Source: 2-01-FULL-49-22 sp036507655
Lineage (GTDB): Bacteria > Patescibacteriota > Saccharimonadia > Saccharimonadales > UBA10212
Length of the DNA stretch: 24,351 bases
Direction of reading: 5' to 3'
NCBI GenBank assembly: GCA_036507655.1
Contig: DATCIS010000001.1
Coordinates: 1-24,351, forward strand
Below, piece by piece: positions 13,244 through 19,799 of this stretch; position 1 is the stretch's first letter; the number at the start of each line of letters is the position of its first letter. Under the pieces are notes generated by a model. That model saw only the letters and a list, made by a program, of their open reading frames with translations. It ran no database searches and had not been told where the DNA came from. The position numbers and the translations under genes were made by a program.

Positions 13244-13281
13244 TTGAAAGAACCCAGCACAAGGCTGGGTTCTTTCAATGG
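13241..13281 (+). terminator. Perfect 18-bp hairpin behind tRNA-Lys
   Basis: Two 18-base arms with a 5-base loop (ACAAG), starting at the tRNA CCA. The inner part AAAGAACCCAGC / GCTGGGTTCTTT looks like a terminator, though the T run is broken by C. Confidence 0.65.
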
Positions 13282-13289
13282 TAGTTCTT

Positions 13290-13334
13290 CTACGGGTTGA
13301 GAACCCGTAGGGCGAAAACAGCCAGTAGCTGTTT
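13290..13334. repeat. Two small hairpins inside the 129-bp tRNA-linked insert
   Basis: CTACGGGTT-GAG-AACCCGTAG (13290-13310) is a perfect 9-bp stem. AAACAGC-CAGTA-GCTGTTT (13316-13334) is a 7-bp stem. Together with the 18-bp hairpin they fill most of the stretch between the two tRNA-end copies, which has no gene. Confidence 0.6.
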
Positions 13335-13372
13335 GAGTTTTCCGTTGGCGGCGAAGCAAGTACTTCAATAAC

Positions 13373-13394
13373 TCGAGACCCGCCGGGCCCTCCA
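13373..13394 (+). repeat. Direct repeat copy 2: duplicated tRNA-Lys 3' end
   Basis: The 22 bases match the 3' end of tRNA-Lys (13222-13243) exactly, including CCA. The rest of a tRNA is absent in front, so this is a tRNA end fragment, not a second gene. Confidence 0.8.
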
Positions 13395-13408
13395 GCAACA
13401 GAGTATAT

Positions 13409-13720
13409 CTATTGAAACAAATCGCTGTTTTTATTTACTCTGTGAATTTCTATATTCCAAAGTGCAAGCTGGGGCTTGGCATCGGCGGCTTGGAACACTC
13501 TTACAGCCGGTGGTGTTTCTGGACTATTGCGAACTTTATCTAAATCCTCTTGGCTACGCCAGTGGGTCATTATCCGCCAATATGTCGATGTATCTTGAGA
13601 TTGAATTAGAAAAGTTTGGTGTATACCCTCGGGCATACCAGAAGTTTCGCTCCTGTAGGCTTCTTTTAATGTCCCCCAGTTATTTTCTTTGACCTCTGCG
13701 TCTAAAATTGTGATCACCAT
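13409..13720 (-). CDS. ABM-like (antibiotic biosynthesis monooxygenase-type) small protein
   Basis: The 103-residue protein starts MVITILDAEVKENNWGTLKEAY and has HQTFLIQSQDTSTYWRIMTHWRSQEDLDKV. This is the strand-helix-strand-strand-helix layout of ABM / dimeric alpha-beta barrel proteins, with the W-x-S-x-E-D-L-D-K helix that is typical of them. Members act on quinones, haem or polyketides, or have no enzyme role; the substrate here cannot be told. It lies on the minus strand between the second tRNA-end copy and a third partial copy with terminator, so it may be cargo of the tRNA-linked insertion. No strong ribosome site is seen: a GGTAGGGTG stretch lies rather far upstream. Confidence 0.7.
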   Translation of the reverse strand: MVITILDAEVKENNWGTLKEAYRSETSGMPEGIHQTFLIQSQDTSTYWRIMTHWRSQEDLDKVRNSPETPPAVRVFQAADAKPQLALWNIEIHRVNKNSDLFQ

Positions 13721-13770
13721 ATTAATTTTTCACCCTACCTTATAGCTTCAACTATAACAGTTATTGAACT

Positions 13771-13789
13771 TTCTCCGCTAAGCGGAGAA
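13771..13789. repeat. 19-bp palindrome upstream of the ABM gene
   Basis: TTCTCCGCT-A-AGCGGAGAA is a perfect inverted repeat about 50 bases in front of the ABM start. No T run follows, so an operator is as likely as a terminator. The rest of 13721-13860 shows no gene. Confidence 0.6.
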
Positions 13790-13860
13790 GACAGTGCTAA
13801 TATGTAGCTGTTGGCTATCCTGAATCGCAGTTGCTACAGCCTTCACGGTGGCCCTCCATG

Positions 13861-13893
13861 AAAAACACCCTGGCTTATGCAGGGTGTTTTTTT
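13861..13893 (+). terminator. Strong bidirectional terminator
   Basis: AAAAACACCCTG / CAGGGTGTTTTT with a 7-base loop and a T run on both strands. On the minus strand it would end transcription of the DUF1996 gene. On the plus strand it follows the GGCCCTCCA fragment at 13851-13859. Confidence 0.85.
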
Positions 13894-13910
13894 ACTAACG
13901 GGTTGAACTT

Positions 13911-14780
13911 TTAGCTGCGAATCTGACCGCAGTTTACTCCTGCGTTAAGACAGCGCTTGACAAGATCTTCCAGCCCAGGTTGCTGCCAAGTGTTCCAAAA
14001 GTCGGCGTGGGGAAGCGTCGTCCCGTCTGAGAACACGTATCCCGGCCCACCGATCGACTGTGGAAAGCGGATGTAAAGCTTGATGTGTGGTAATTTGACC
14101 GGGTGTGTTGCCGGGCAGACACCTCTGCGGGGATAAGCCATGTGGCTCCGGTGGTCGGTTGAGTCACGACGTTCGCCGTCCCAACACTGCGGGAAATGGA
14201 CGATAGCGCGAGGGAACGTGGTCGAATCGCACTTCGGCGGCGAGTAATATCTCACTCCTTCACTTTTGCACGACCAAAAAGCGACAGCCGGCGCAGAGCC
14301 AGTTCCGCCAGCGATTATACGGAAGTCAGGCGGGAAGGGAACCGTATTCGAATATGACACTGGATCATTCTTGTAATAGGCTGAGATGCCGCTGGCGTTG
14401 ACTACCTTGCCGTCAGGACCGATTAACGCCGGCGACCAGTACCCGGCTGTATCCTTAGGGTGCGGACAGGTCGTTCCTGCAGCTACCATCGATTGGTAGG
14501 TAGAATTCTCGTTCGTCGAGCGGTTACCGAAGAACTCATGCAGGTGTCCCGAAGCCCCTCCTGGAGCGACAATCGGGTCAATTTGCGCGAGATGGCTCGG
14601 CGCGCACTTAATGATGAAGAGGCCAGCTCTAGTCTCGGCTTGTGTCTTAGTCAGTACGTACGCGCCGGCAACAGCAAAGACTAATGCGAAGACCACCAAG
14701 CTGCGTACTGAAAACAGCGCCGGTCTCTTAAATAATTTACTCTTACTATATCTTGACGATTGGTACTTTTTGGCTGGCAT
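13911..14780 (-). CDS. Secreted DUF1996-domain protein
   Basis: The start at 14780 (MPAKKYQSSRYSKSK) is chosen over the in-frame ATG at 14798 because GGAAG sits 6 bases upstream. The 289-residue protein has a basic cytoplasmic head and a membrane or signal segment at about residues 25-45. The DUF1996 domain follows: IIKCAPSHLAQIDPIVAPGG, SGHLHEFFGN, GYWSPALIGPDG, HFPQCWDG, and HMAYPRRGVCP near the end. Conserved His, Asp and several Cys suggest a metal site and disulfides. The family is known mainly from fungi and actinobacteria and its function is unsettled. Probably anchored outside the cell and acquired by transfer. No operon partner; the strong terminator lies just after its stop. Confidence 0.8.
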   Translation of the reverse strand: MPAKKYQSSRYSKSKLFKRPALFSVRSLVVFALVFAVAGAYVLTKTQAETRAGLFIIKCAPSHLAQIDPIVAPGGASGHLHEFFGNRSTNENSTYQSMVAAGTTCPHPKDTAGYWSPALIGPDGKVVNASGISAYYKNDPVSYSNTVPFPPDFRIIAGGTGSAPAVAFWSCKSEGVRYYSPPKCDSTTFPRAIVHFPQCWDGERRDSTDHRSHMAYPRRGVCPATHPVKLPHIKLYIRFPQSIGGPGYVFSDGTTLPHADFWNTWQQPGLEDLVKRCLNAGVNCGQIRS

Positions 14781-14830
14781 TTTTTTCTTCCTTTTCATTC
14801 AGCAATGACTACACCATAAGCTTAAGCGGA

Positions 14831-14868
14831 AAAAAAATCAATAGCCAATATTAATTGCTGATTTTTTT
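14831..14868 (-). terminator. Bidirectional terminator between two secreted-protein genes
   Basis: AAAAAAATCA (14831-14840) pairs with TGATTTTTTT (14859-14868) around an imperfect inner stem. On the minus strand it follows the LysM-like gene stop by 8 bases and ends in eight T. Confidence 0.7.
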
Positions 14869-14875
14869 CAGCTGG

Positions 14876-15307
14876 CTAGTGTGTCTCGCCGACGTTTTTA
14901 GTATCGAAGTTAACGAACTGGACGTAGTAGTTCCAGGCGGCTTCTTTGGCGTCGGAGAGGCCTTGAGCTTTATCTACCCACTGATGTATTACCGACTCTT
15001 TGAATTCTACTTTTTGGCCAAGGTTAAGCTCCGGTGAATCAGCCGCCTGCGTAAGATTTGTCTCGGCAAAAATTATGCCAGCCGGGCTCAGGTTAACTTT
15101 TTTCTTTAAACCGTAGGTTTGTACGGCCTTACGCGCCATCTTGGTGTACGAGTCGCCAGATTGGGCTACGTACGAGTAAGTTACTTCTGCCGGTTTGTTT
15201 TTTTCCTCGTGTGCCGCAACTTGGGTCTTCTCTCCCCAAAAAGTCCAGACAATGGCTAAGCCCAGAGCCAGCGTAACGGTGAGTACGAGCGTTGTTAATA
15301 TTTTCAC
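14876..15307 (-). CDS. Exported protein with LysM-like domain, 143 residues
   Basis: GTG start at 15307, set by a near-perfect GGAGGG site 7 bases upstream. The N-terminal hydrophobic segment (residues 4-23) is a signal anchor. The outer part has YSYVAQSGDSYTKMARKA, then GIIFAETNLTQ and ELNLGQKVEF, which follows the LysM pattern (Y-x-V-x-x-G-D-S, N-L, L-x-x-G-Q). LysM domains bind peptidoglycan. The match is weak, and the C-terminal part (HQWVDKAQGLSDAKEAAWNYY) is unassigned. An envelope role in an organism that lives attached to a host cell would fit, but this is inference. An extended -10 (TGCTAAAAT) lies at 15354-15362. Confidence 0.65.
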   Translation of the reverse strand: MKILTTLVLTVTLALGLAIVWTFWGEKTQVAAHEEKNKPAEVTYSYVAQSGDSYTKMARKAVQTYGLKKKVNLSPAGIIFAETNLTQAADSPELNLGQKVEFKESVIHQWVDKAQGLSDAKEAAWNYYVQFVNFDTKNVGETH

Positions 15308-15353
15308 TTAAGAACCCTCCTTTTGCGCCCACCTTTTACTAAACTATTTAATA

Positions 15354-15362
15354 ATTTTAGCA
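15354..15362 (-). promoter_or_regulatory. Extended -10 promoter of the LysM-like gene
   Basis: On the minus strand TGC-TAAAAT, identical to the element at 12636-12644. The leader is about 40 bases and carries the strong GGAGGG site. Confidence 0.55.
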
Positions 15363-15409
15363 TAACCGCCCATTTATGCTGTTGTTAAATTTTTTATAAA
15401 CTCAAGCAA

Positions 15410-15438
15410 TTAACACCTTACGGCCGCTGTGTCATTAT
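15410..15438 (+). promoter_or_regulatory. Promoter of comEC
   Basis: TTAACA (15410-15415), 17 bases ending TGT, CATTAT (15433-15438). The ATG is 9 bases later, so the message is near-leaderless. Confidence 0.6.
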
Positions 15439-15447
15439 GAGGTTGAT

Positions 15448-16899
15448 ATGAGACGCTTTAGGCGTACTACTCTGATAACCGCCGGCTGTATATCTGTTCT
15501 GGCCGGTTTAGGGCTGTCTCGGAGAGTAAATCTTGAGCCCCATATCTGGTGGTTAATATTTCTTCCTCTGATACTGCTATTTCGTCGCAAAAATCTTCTC
15601 AGTTTGTTTTTGATAATTCTGATTGGCATATCTGTTGGGTTGTGGCGCGGCGGTGTTTATATGGATAAACTGGCTGACCTCAGAGCTCTTTCAGGCCAAA
15701 AAGTGACTATCGAAGCTACGGCTACCAGCGATTCTATCTACAGTCGAGGATCACAGATGGAATTTACGGCTGGTAAAGTCAGTATGCTTGAATCTCAAGC
15801 CAGACCGCTGAGCGGGAAATTCAAGATCAGCGGTTTTGGCGAACCGATGATCTACAGGGGCGACAGACTGCAAATTAGCGGCAAACTTTACCCAACGCGT
15901 GGCAGTAACCAGGCGCGGATTTCCTATGCCCAACTTAAGCGTGTCGGCGCTGATACGAACTGGATTAATAACTTTACGCGCCGTTTCGCCGCCGGCCTGC
16001 ACTCGGCGCTGCCGGAGCCCAATGCCTCATTTGGGCTCGGGATCTTAATCGGGCAAAGAAATACGCTACCCCAGGAGCTGACTAATCAGTTGATTATGGT
16101 CGGTCTGGTGCACATCGTGGCGGTATCGGGCTACAACTTAACGATTTTGGTTCGGGCGGTCGGCCGCCTAAGACTCGGCTCCAAATACCAGCGGCTGATT
16201 GCCTCTCTGTTATTAGTCACCGTTTTTATCCTGATTACCGGATTTGCAGCCTCCATCGTAAGGGCGGCTATAATCTCGGTTTTGAGTTTATGGGCTTGGT
16301 ACTACGGCCGTAAAATCCGGCCGGTTCTTTTGATTGCTTTCGCGGCTGCGCTGACTGGACTGGTCAACCCATTCTACGTCTGGGGCGATATGGGCTGGTA
16401 TCTGTCATTCTTGGCATTCTTCGGGGTGCTGATGATAGCACCGATGGTGGCGCAAAGATTGTTTAGACGGGAGCCCAAACTTCTCGGGATGGTCATGCTA
16501 GAAACACTGGCTGCTGAACTTATGACGCTACCGTTGATTATGATGAGCTTCAATCAGCTCTCGCTGGTTGGGTTAGTAGCCAACGCTTTGGTAGTACCGC
16601 TCATACCGTTTGCCATGCTGTTTGCGGCTATAGCTGCCGGGGCCGGGATGATGGTACCGGCAATTGCCGGCTGGCTCGCCTGGCCGGCTAACCTGCTTCT
16701 GACGTATATCCTTGATATCGCCCGTTTGCTATCAAGCATTCCGGGAATCTTTCTACACCGTTCGATAGATGTTGGCGAAATGGTCGGCCTTTATGCTTTG
16801 GCTGCCTTTTTTGCGCTGATTATCCATGGACGTAGTTCAGGGAAGACCCTTGTAGCCAGGAATCAAAAAACCAGCCGCGAGGGGCTGGTTGTATCCTGA
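15448..16899 (+). CDS. comEC: ComEC/Rec2 DNA-uptake channel, lacking the C-terminal nuclease-like domain
   Basis: ComEC carries single-stranded DNA across the membrane in natural transformation. The 483-residue protein has N-terminal helices (about 8-65), an OB-like soluble domain (84-155), and the competence domain with HIVAVSGYNLTIL at 222-234. Many further helices follow. The usual C-terminal metallo-beta-lactamase domain (about 250 residues) is missing, and the protein ends in a short polar tail. Full-length ComEC is near 700-750 residues, but shorter forms occur. The end of the gene overlaps a terminator that serves the opposing gene. Uptake of nucleic acids would make sense for an organism unable to make nucleotides (inference). 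Confidence 0.93.
   Translation: MRRFRRTTLITAGCISVLAGLGLSRRVNLEPHIWWLIFLPLILLFRRKNLLSLFLIILIGISVGLWRGGVYMDKLADLRALSGQKVTIEATATSDSIYSRGSQMEFTAGKVSMLESQARPLSGKFKISGFGEPMIYRGDRLQISGKLYPTRGSNQARISYAQLKRVGADTNWINNFTRRFAAGLHSALPEPNASFGLGILIGQRNTLPQELTNQLIMVGLVHIVAVSGYNLTILVRAVGRLRLGSKYQRLIASLLLVTVFILITGFAASIVRAAIISVLSLWAWYYGRKIRPVLLIAFAAALTGLVNPFYVWGDMGWYLSFLAFFGVLMIAPMVAQRLFRREPKLLGMVMLETLAAELMTLPLIMMSFNQLSLVGLVANALVVPLIPFAMLFAAIAAGAGMMVPAIAGWLAWPANLLLTYILDIARLLSSIPGIFLHRSIDVGEMVGLYALAAFFALIIHGRSSGKTLVARNQKTSREGLVVS
16865..16890 (-). terminator. Minus-strand terminator inside the comEC 3' end
   Basis: AACCAGCC / GGCTGGTT with a 6-base loop. On the minus strand it is followed by TTTTTT, so it ends transcripts of the 16956-17426 gene while coding for comEC's last residues on the plus strand. 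Confidence 0.7.
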
Positions 16900-16907
16900 A
16901 GTGTTGT

Positions 16908-16935
16908 GCCGGCGGCCTCAGAGGAGGCCGCCGGC
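16908..16935. terminator. Perfect 12-bp GC hairpin between convergent genes
   Basis: GCCGGCGGCCTC-AGAG-GAGGCCGCCGGC lies between the stops of comEC and the DUF11-like gene. It has no T run and may act with the adjacent terminator or protect mRNA 3' ends. Confidence 0.65.
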
Positions 16936-16955
16936 TGAACCGCGCTGGTCGGCGA

Positions 16956-17426
16956 TTACCGCTCAATAAGTCGGTAGAAAGTCCTGTTTGCCAGCCACGG
17001 GCTGCCGTCGTAGAAGACAAAGGCAGTATTGGCGACCCTTGCCGAGGCCGGCGCCGAAACTTTGGCCTTGATCTTGACGGTCCAGGTTTCTCCCGGTTGC
17101 ATTTTGGCGATGTGCCAGCGGAGCTGATTAGCACCGTGCTTGATAAAGCTTCCTGATGCCGATCTCACTGTCACCTGTCGCGGCGTTGTAAGCCGTAGCA
17201 TCAGTTTTCCGATCGGGTTGTTGAGGTTGTTTCGGAGGGTGACTGTAAAGATTACGGTCTGACCCACACGGGTCACGCTACGCGAGGTGGTCTGGGCGAC
17301 ACAGAAGTGCCCGATAGGGCATGGCTTGGTCGTCGAGGCACTGGCACTGCCCGTAAGCAGGTAGGCATAGAGTGCGAGGACTCCTGCCACAGCCAGATAG
17401 CGAAGCCACCTGTAATTGGCGAACAT
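16956..17426 (-). CDS. Exported DUF11-like beta-sandwich protein, 156 residues
   Basis: The ATG at 17426 has AAAGGAG at good spacing; an in-frame ATG at 17477 lacks one and is rejected. The signal peptide (RWLRYLAVAGVLALYAYLL, cut near SASA) is followed by one beta-sandwich domain: SVTRVGQTVIFTVTLRNN, then LMLRLTTPRQVTVRS, then LRWHIAKMQPGETWTVKIKAKV. This is the pattern of DUF11 / conserved-repeat modules common in bacterial surface proteins. Two Cys (PCPIGHFC) sit near the mature N-terminus. There is no cell-wall anchor, so it may be released. It is GC-rich in third codon positions relative to neighbours. Strong promoter at 17495-17523. Confidence 0.7.
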   Translation of the reverse strand: MFANYRWLRYLAVAGVLALYAYLLTGSASASTTKPCPIGHFCVAQTTSRSVTRVGQTVIFTVTLRNNLNNPIGKLMLRLTTPRQVTVRSASGSFIKHGANQLRWHIAKMQPGETWTVKIKAKVSAPASARVANTAFVFYDGSPWLANRTFYRLIER

Positions 17427-17494
17427 TACAACTCCTTTCGGAGATAATGACGGCTCGAGGTTCGTCCCAAAGAACAATCCTTCAGGAGAGGTTA

Positions 17495-17523
17495 ATTATA
17501 GCATAAATGTCTATGATTAGCAA
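17495..17523 (-). promoter_or_regulatory. Promoter of the DUF11-like gene
   Basis: On the minus strand TTGCTA (17523-17518), 17 bases ending TGC, TATAAT (17500-17495). The leader is about 60 bases and contains the AAAGGAG site. Confidence 0.75.
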
Positions 17524-17561
17524 TAGACCTAACACCTTAGATATGATAAGATTAACCTGAT

Positions 17562-18293
17562 ATGAGCGGTCATTCAAAGTGGTCCACAATCAAGCGCCAA
17601 AAAGGTGTCAACGATGCCAAGCGTGGTGCGTTATTTACCAAACTGGGCAACCAGATTGCCATAGCCGCCCGTGGCGGCACCGATCCTGCCGCTAACTCGG
17701 CACTGGCCCTAGCTGTGGAAAAAGCCAAAGCTGCCAATATGCCTACAGCCAATATTGAACGCTCTATCCAGCGGGTAGCCGATAAGTCGGCAGCCCAACT
17801 GGAAGAAGTCATGTACGAAGGATACGGTCCAGGGGGTGTGGCCGTTTTGGTGGAGTGCGCCACCGATAACCGTAATCGTACTTTACCGGCAGTCAGGTCG
17901 GCCTTTAGCAAAAATGGCGGGCGTATGGCTGAGGCAGGCAGTGTAGCTTTTCAATTCTCCAAAAAAGGGGTTATTAGAATCAAGGGTATTGGCGAGGAAA
18001 TTCAGCTCCAAGCCATTGAAGCCGGCGCCGAAGATATATTTGAGGAACCGGAGAACAGCGAGACCGTAATTTACACCGCGCCGAATGAGCTGGCCAAAAA
18101 CCGCGATAGCTTGCGGGCAGGTGGGATAGATATCGTCGATTCCGAGCTTACTTATGTGCCTAACAATAGCGTCGAAGTCAGCGACCCGGAAACCGCCCGC
18201 AAAGTAGTCAACCTAATGGACGCGCTGGAAGACATAGATGATGTGGTCAACACCCACACCAACTTCGAAATCCCCGATGGGGTAAAAGTTTAG
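17562..18293 (+). CDS. yebC: YebC/PmpR family protein
   Basis: The 243-residue protein has the family start MSGHSKWSTIKRQKGVNDAKRGALFTKL, then GGTDPAANSALALAVEKAKAANMP and EVMYEGYGPGGVAVLVECATDNRNRT, followed by GSVAFQFSKKG. YebC proteins were long viewed as transcription regulators; recent work shows that some help ribosomes through proline stretches. In many bacteria the gene lies next to ruvC and ruvA, as here. No Shine-Dalgarno is seen; TATGAT (17542-17547) is a candidate -10 14 bases upstream. The next gene starts immediately after the stop. Identification is secure; the precise role is not settled. Confidence 0.95.
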   Translation: MSGHSKWSTIKRQKGVNDAKRGALFTKLGNQIAIAARGGTDPAANSALALAVEKAKAANMPTANIERSIQRVADKSAAQLEEVMYEGYGPGGVAVLVECATDNRNRTLPAVRSAFSKNGGRMAEAGSVAFQFSKKGVIRIKGIGEEIQLQAIEAGAEDIFEEPENSETVIYTAPNELAKNRDSLRAGGIDIVDSELTYVPNNSVEVSDPETARKVVNLMDALEDIDDVVNTHTNFEIPDGVKV

Positions 18294-18731
18294 ATGGAAA
18301 AGCAGCCAAAATCCCAGCTGGAATTATTGTCGTACTACGAGCGCCAACGCTTACTCAAACGAATCTTCGAAGTAGCTGATTTTTACCATGCCCAGATGAT
18401 TGCCGCACCTAGGCACATCAGAGGGATATACATTCCTATTTTGTCCTCGGTTAAGTTGCTGTGGGATGGTGGACTACCTCCTACCGAGCTAGCGCACCTT
18501 CGTAAAGTAGTTGCTGCCCAATCTCATCATTTGAAAGAAGTGCATGAAGAAGCCCGAGGACTCAAGGAGTTCCATGAAACTGTTCAGTCCTTAGCGGGCA
18601 CAGAAATGGAAGAGCATAACGCGCTTGGACCAGCGCAAAGAGGGCATCACCGTGAATGGGTTTTTGCGACCCGAGATGCGGCCAAGATTTTTCAACACGT
18701 AGCCTTTGCCGAAAGAGACTTGGAGGGATGA
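18294..18731 (+). CDS. Uncharacterised helical protein between yebC and ruvC, 145 residues
   Basis: The ATG directly follows the yebC TAG, and the stop overlaps the ruvC start (ATGA), so it is translationally locked into the yebC-ruvC-ruvA unit. The product is soluble and nearly all helix: LELLSYYERQRLLKRIFEVADFYHAQ, then ELAHLRKVVAAQSHHLKEVHEEARGLKEFHETV, then WVFATRDAAKIFQHVAF. It is rich in His, especially in the middle and C-terminal parts. No signal peptide or known motif is seen. A role in DNA repair or recombination is suggested by position only. Confidence 0.75.
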   Translation: MEKQPKSQLELLSYYERQRLLKRIFEVADFYHAQMIAAPRHIRGIYIPILSSVKLLWDGGLPPTELAHLRKVVAAQSHHLKEVHEEARGLKEFHETVQSLAGTEMEEHNALGPAQRGHHREWVFATRDAAKIFQHVAFAERDLEG

Positions 18732-19198
18732 GAATACTGGGCATAGATCCGGGGACGGGGCTTTTGGGCTTTGGAGTGATTGAGGTTAAAGGCGGCAAGA
18801 CAGCTTTAGTAGATGGGGGAGTGATTAGGACAAACGTCCACCAGCCGCTCGATGAGCGGCTGGTGGAGATTTACCGCCACTTGGCCAGCGAAATCGCTAA
18901 AACAAAACCCTCGGTCATGGCAATCGAGAAGCTCTATTTTGCCCAGAACGTCACGACCGCCATCAGTGTCAGCCACGCCCGTGGCGTAGCTATGCTGGCA
19001 GGCAAACTGGCCGGTTTGGAAATTGCCGAATACACCCCCCTCCAGATTAAACAGGCGTTAACCGGCTACGGCCGGGCCGACAAAAAACAGATGCAGGAAA
19101 TGGTGCGGGTGTTACTGGGATTGAAAGAAGTTCCAAAACCGGACGACTGCGCCGACGCCCTAGCGACAGCGATTTGTCATAGTATGACTGTGAGATAA
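18728..19198 (+). CDS. ruvC: Crossover junction endodeoxyribonuclease RuvC
   Basis: RuvC cuts Holliday junctions made by recombination. The ATG at 18728 is chosen because the fold starts at once with MRILGIDPGTGLLGFGVIE; an open frame extends upstream but overlaps the previous gene. The acidic catalytic set is visible: Asp7 (GIDPG), Glu67 (MAIEKLYF), Asp140 and Asp143 (DDCADALA). YGRADKKQMQ is the DNA-binding block. At 156 residues it is slightly short but complete. GGAGGG touches the ATG. A perfect 14-bp hairpin lies within codons 37-47. ruvA follows after 7 bases; ruvB is not in this stretch. Confidence 0.95.
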   Translation: MRILGIDPGTGLLGFGVIEVKGGKTALVDGGVIRTNVHQPLDERLVEIYRHLASEIAKTKPSVMAIEKLYFAQNVTTAISVSHARGVAMLAGKLAGLEIAEYTPLQIKQALTGYGRADKKQMQEMVRVLLGLKEVPKPDDCADALATAICHSMTVR

Positions 19199-19199
19199 T
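19191..19199 (+). promoter_or_regulatory. Possible internal leaderless promoter for ruvA
   Basis: TGA-GATAAT overlaps the end of ruvC and leaves exactly 6 bases to the ruvA ATG, the same spacing as other leaderless starts in this window. Confidence 0.45.
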
Positions 19200-19205
19200 T
19201 GGGCC

Positions 19206-19787
19206 ATGATTTCGACCTTGAAAGGGAAGGTGGCTGAAAAGCACGGCCAGATGGTTGTTTTGGAAACCGGAGGGGTAGGGTATGGATTGTACGTGACTTT
19301 CGAAGATTTTGGCGCCCTAAAAACCGAGGAGCAGGCCAAGCTATATATTTATGAAAGTATCAGGGAAAACTCCTATGAGCTTTTTGGTTTTAAGAATCTG
19401 GAGTCAAAAAACCTGTTTGAACAGCTACTGACGGTCAAGGGGGTAGGGCCAAAGATGGCGTTGGCTATTTTGAGCGTTGCCGGGCTAGGGCAGGTGAGGC
19501 AATCGATTGCCGCCGGAGATATTAAGTTTATTTCTCAGGCCGCCGGCGTTGGACGCAAGGTGGCGGAAAGGGTAGTGGTTGACTTGAAAGACAAAGTCGG
19601 GCTCACGGCCTCAGAAGCCGCAACTGAGTTTCTAACCACGCCGGCGGCCGACCCATCCGATGAAGCCCTACAGGGTCTAGTAGCCCTCGGCTACTCCGTC
19701 CAGGACGCCGCCGAAGCCCTCAAGAAAGTCGACAAAAAACTGTCTCCTCCAGACCGTATTAAGGAAGCGCTAAAAGCCAAAGTTTGA
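19206..19787 (+). CDS. ruvA: Holliday junction DNA helicase subunit RuvA
   Basis: RuvA binds the four-way junction and loads the RuvB motor. The 193-residue protein has the N-terminal OB fold (MISTLKGKVAEKHGQMVVLETGGVGYGLYV), the Y-x-x-I-R-E-N-S-Y-E-L-F-G-F motif, then helix-hairpin-helix repeats (LLTVKGVGPKMALAIL and ISQAAGVGRKVAERVVVDLKDK). The C-terminal RuvB-binding domain follows (DEALQGLVALGYSVQDAAEAL). All three domains are present. The start has an extended -10 six bases upstream, inside ruvC. The next small gene begins 12 bases after the stop. Confidence 0.96.
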   Translation: MISTLKGKVAEKHGQMVVLETGGVGYGLYVTFEDFGALKTEEQAKLYIYESIRENSYELFGFKNLESKNLFEQLLTVKGVGPKMALAILSVAGLGQVRQSIAAGDIKFISQAAGVGRKVAERVVVDLKDKVGLTASEAATEFLTTPAADPSDEALQGLVALGYSVQDAAEALKKVDKKLSPPDRIKEALKAKV

Positions 19788-19793
19788 TATAAA
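19785..19793 (+). promoter_or_regulatory. Extended -10 promoter, leaderless start of the 68-residue protein
   Basis: TGA-TATAAA overlaps the ruvA stop TGA, with exactly 6 bases to the ATG at 19800. Confidence 0.55.
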
Positions 19794-19799
19794 TAGATT

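Noticed and set aside
13244..13372. Integron attC site in the tRNA-linked insert
   Set aside because: The hairpins are perfect and separate, and the R and L box pairs of attC (RYYYAAC / GTTRRRY) are not found in the proper order.
13462..13692. 76-codon plus-strand open frame
   Set aside because: It is the opposite strand of the ABM gene, whose protein pattern is convincing.
14460..14684. 74-codon plus-strand open frame
   Set aside because: Mirror of the DUF1996 gene; it has no fold pattern.
18656..18727. Upstream extension of ruvC by 24 codons
   Set aside because: RuvC starts at MRILGIDPG in the family; the extra residues overlap the previous gene and match nothing.
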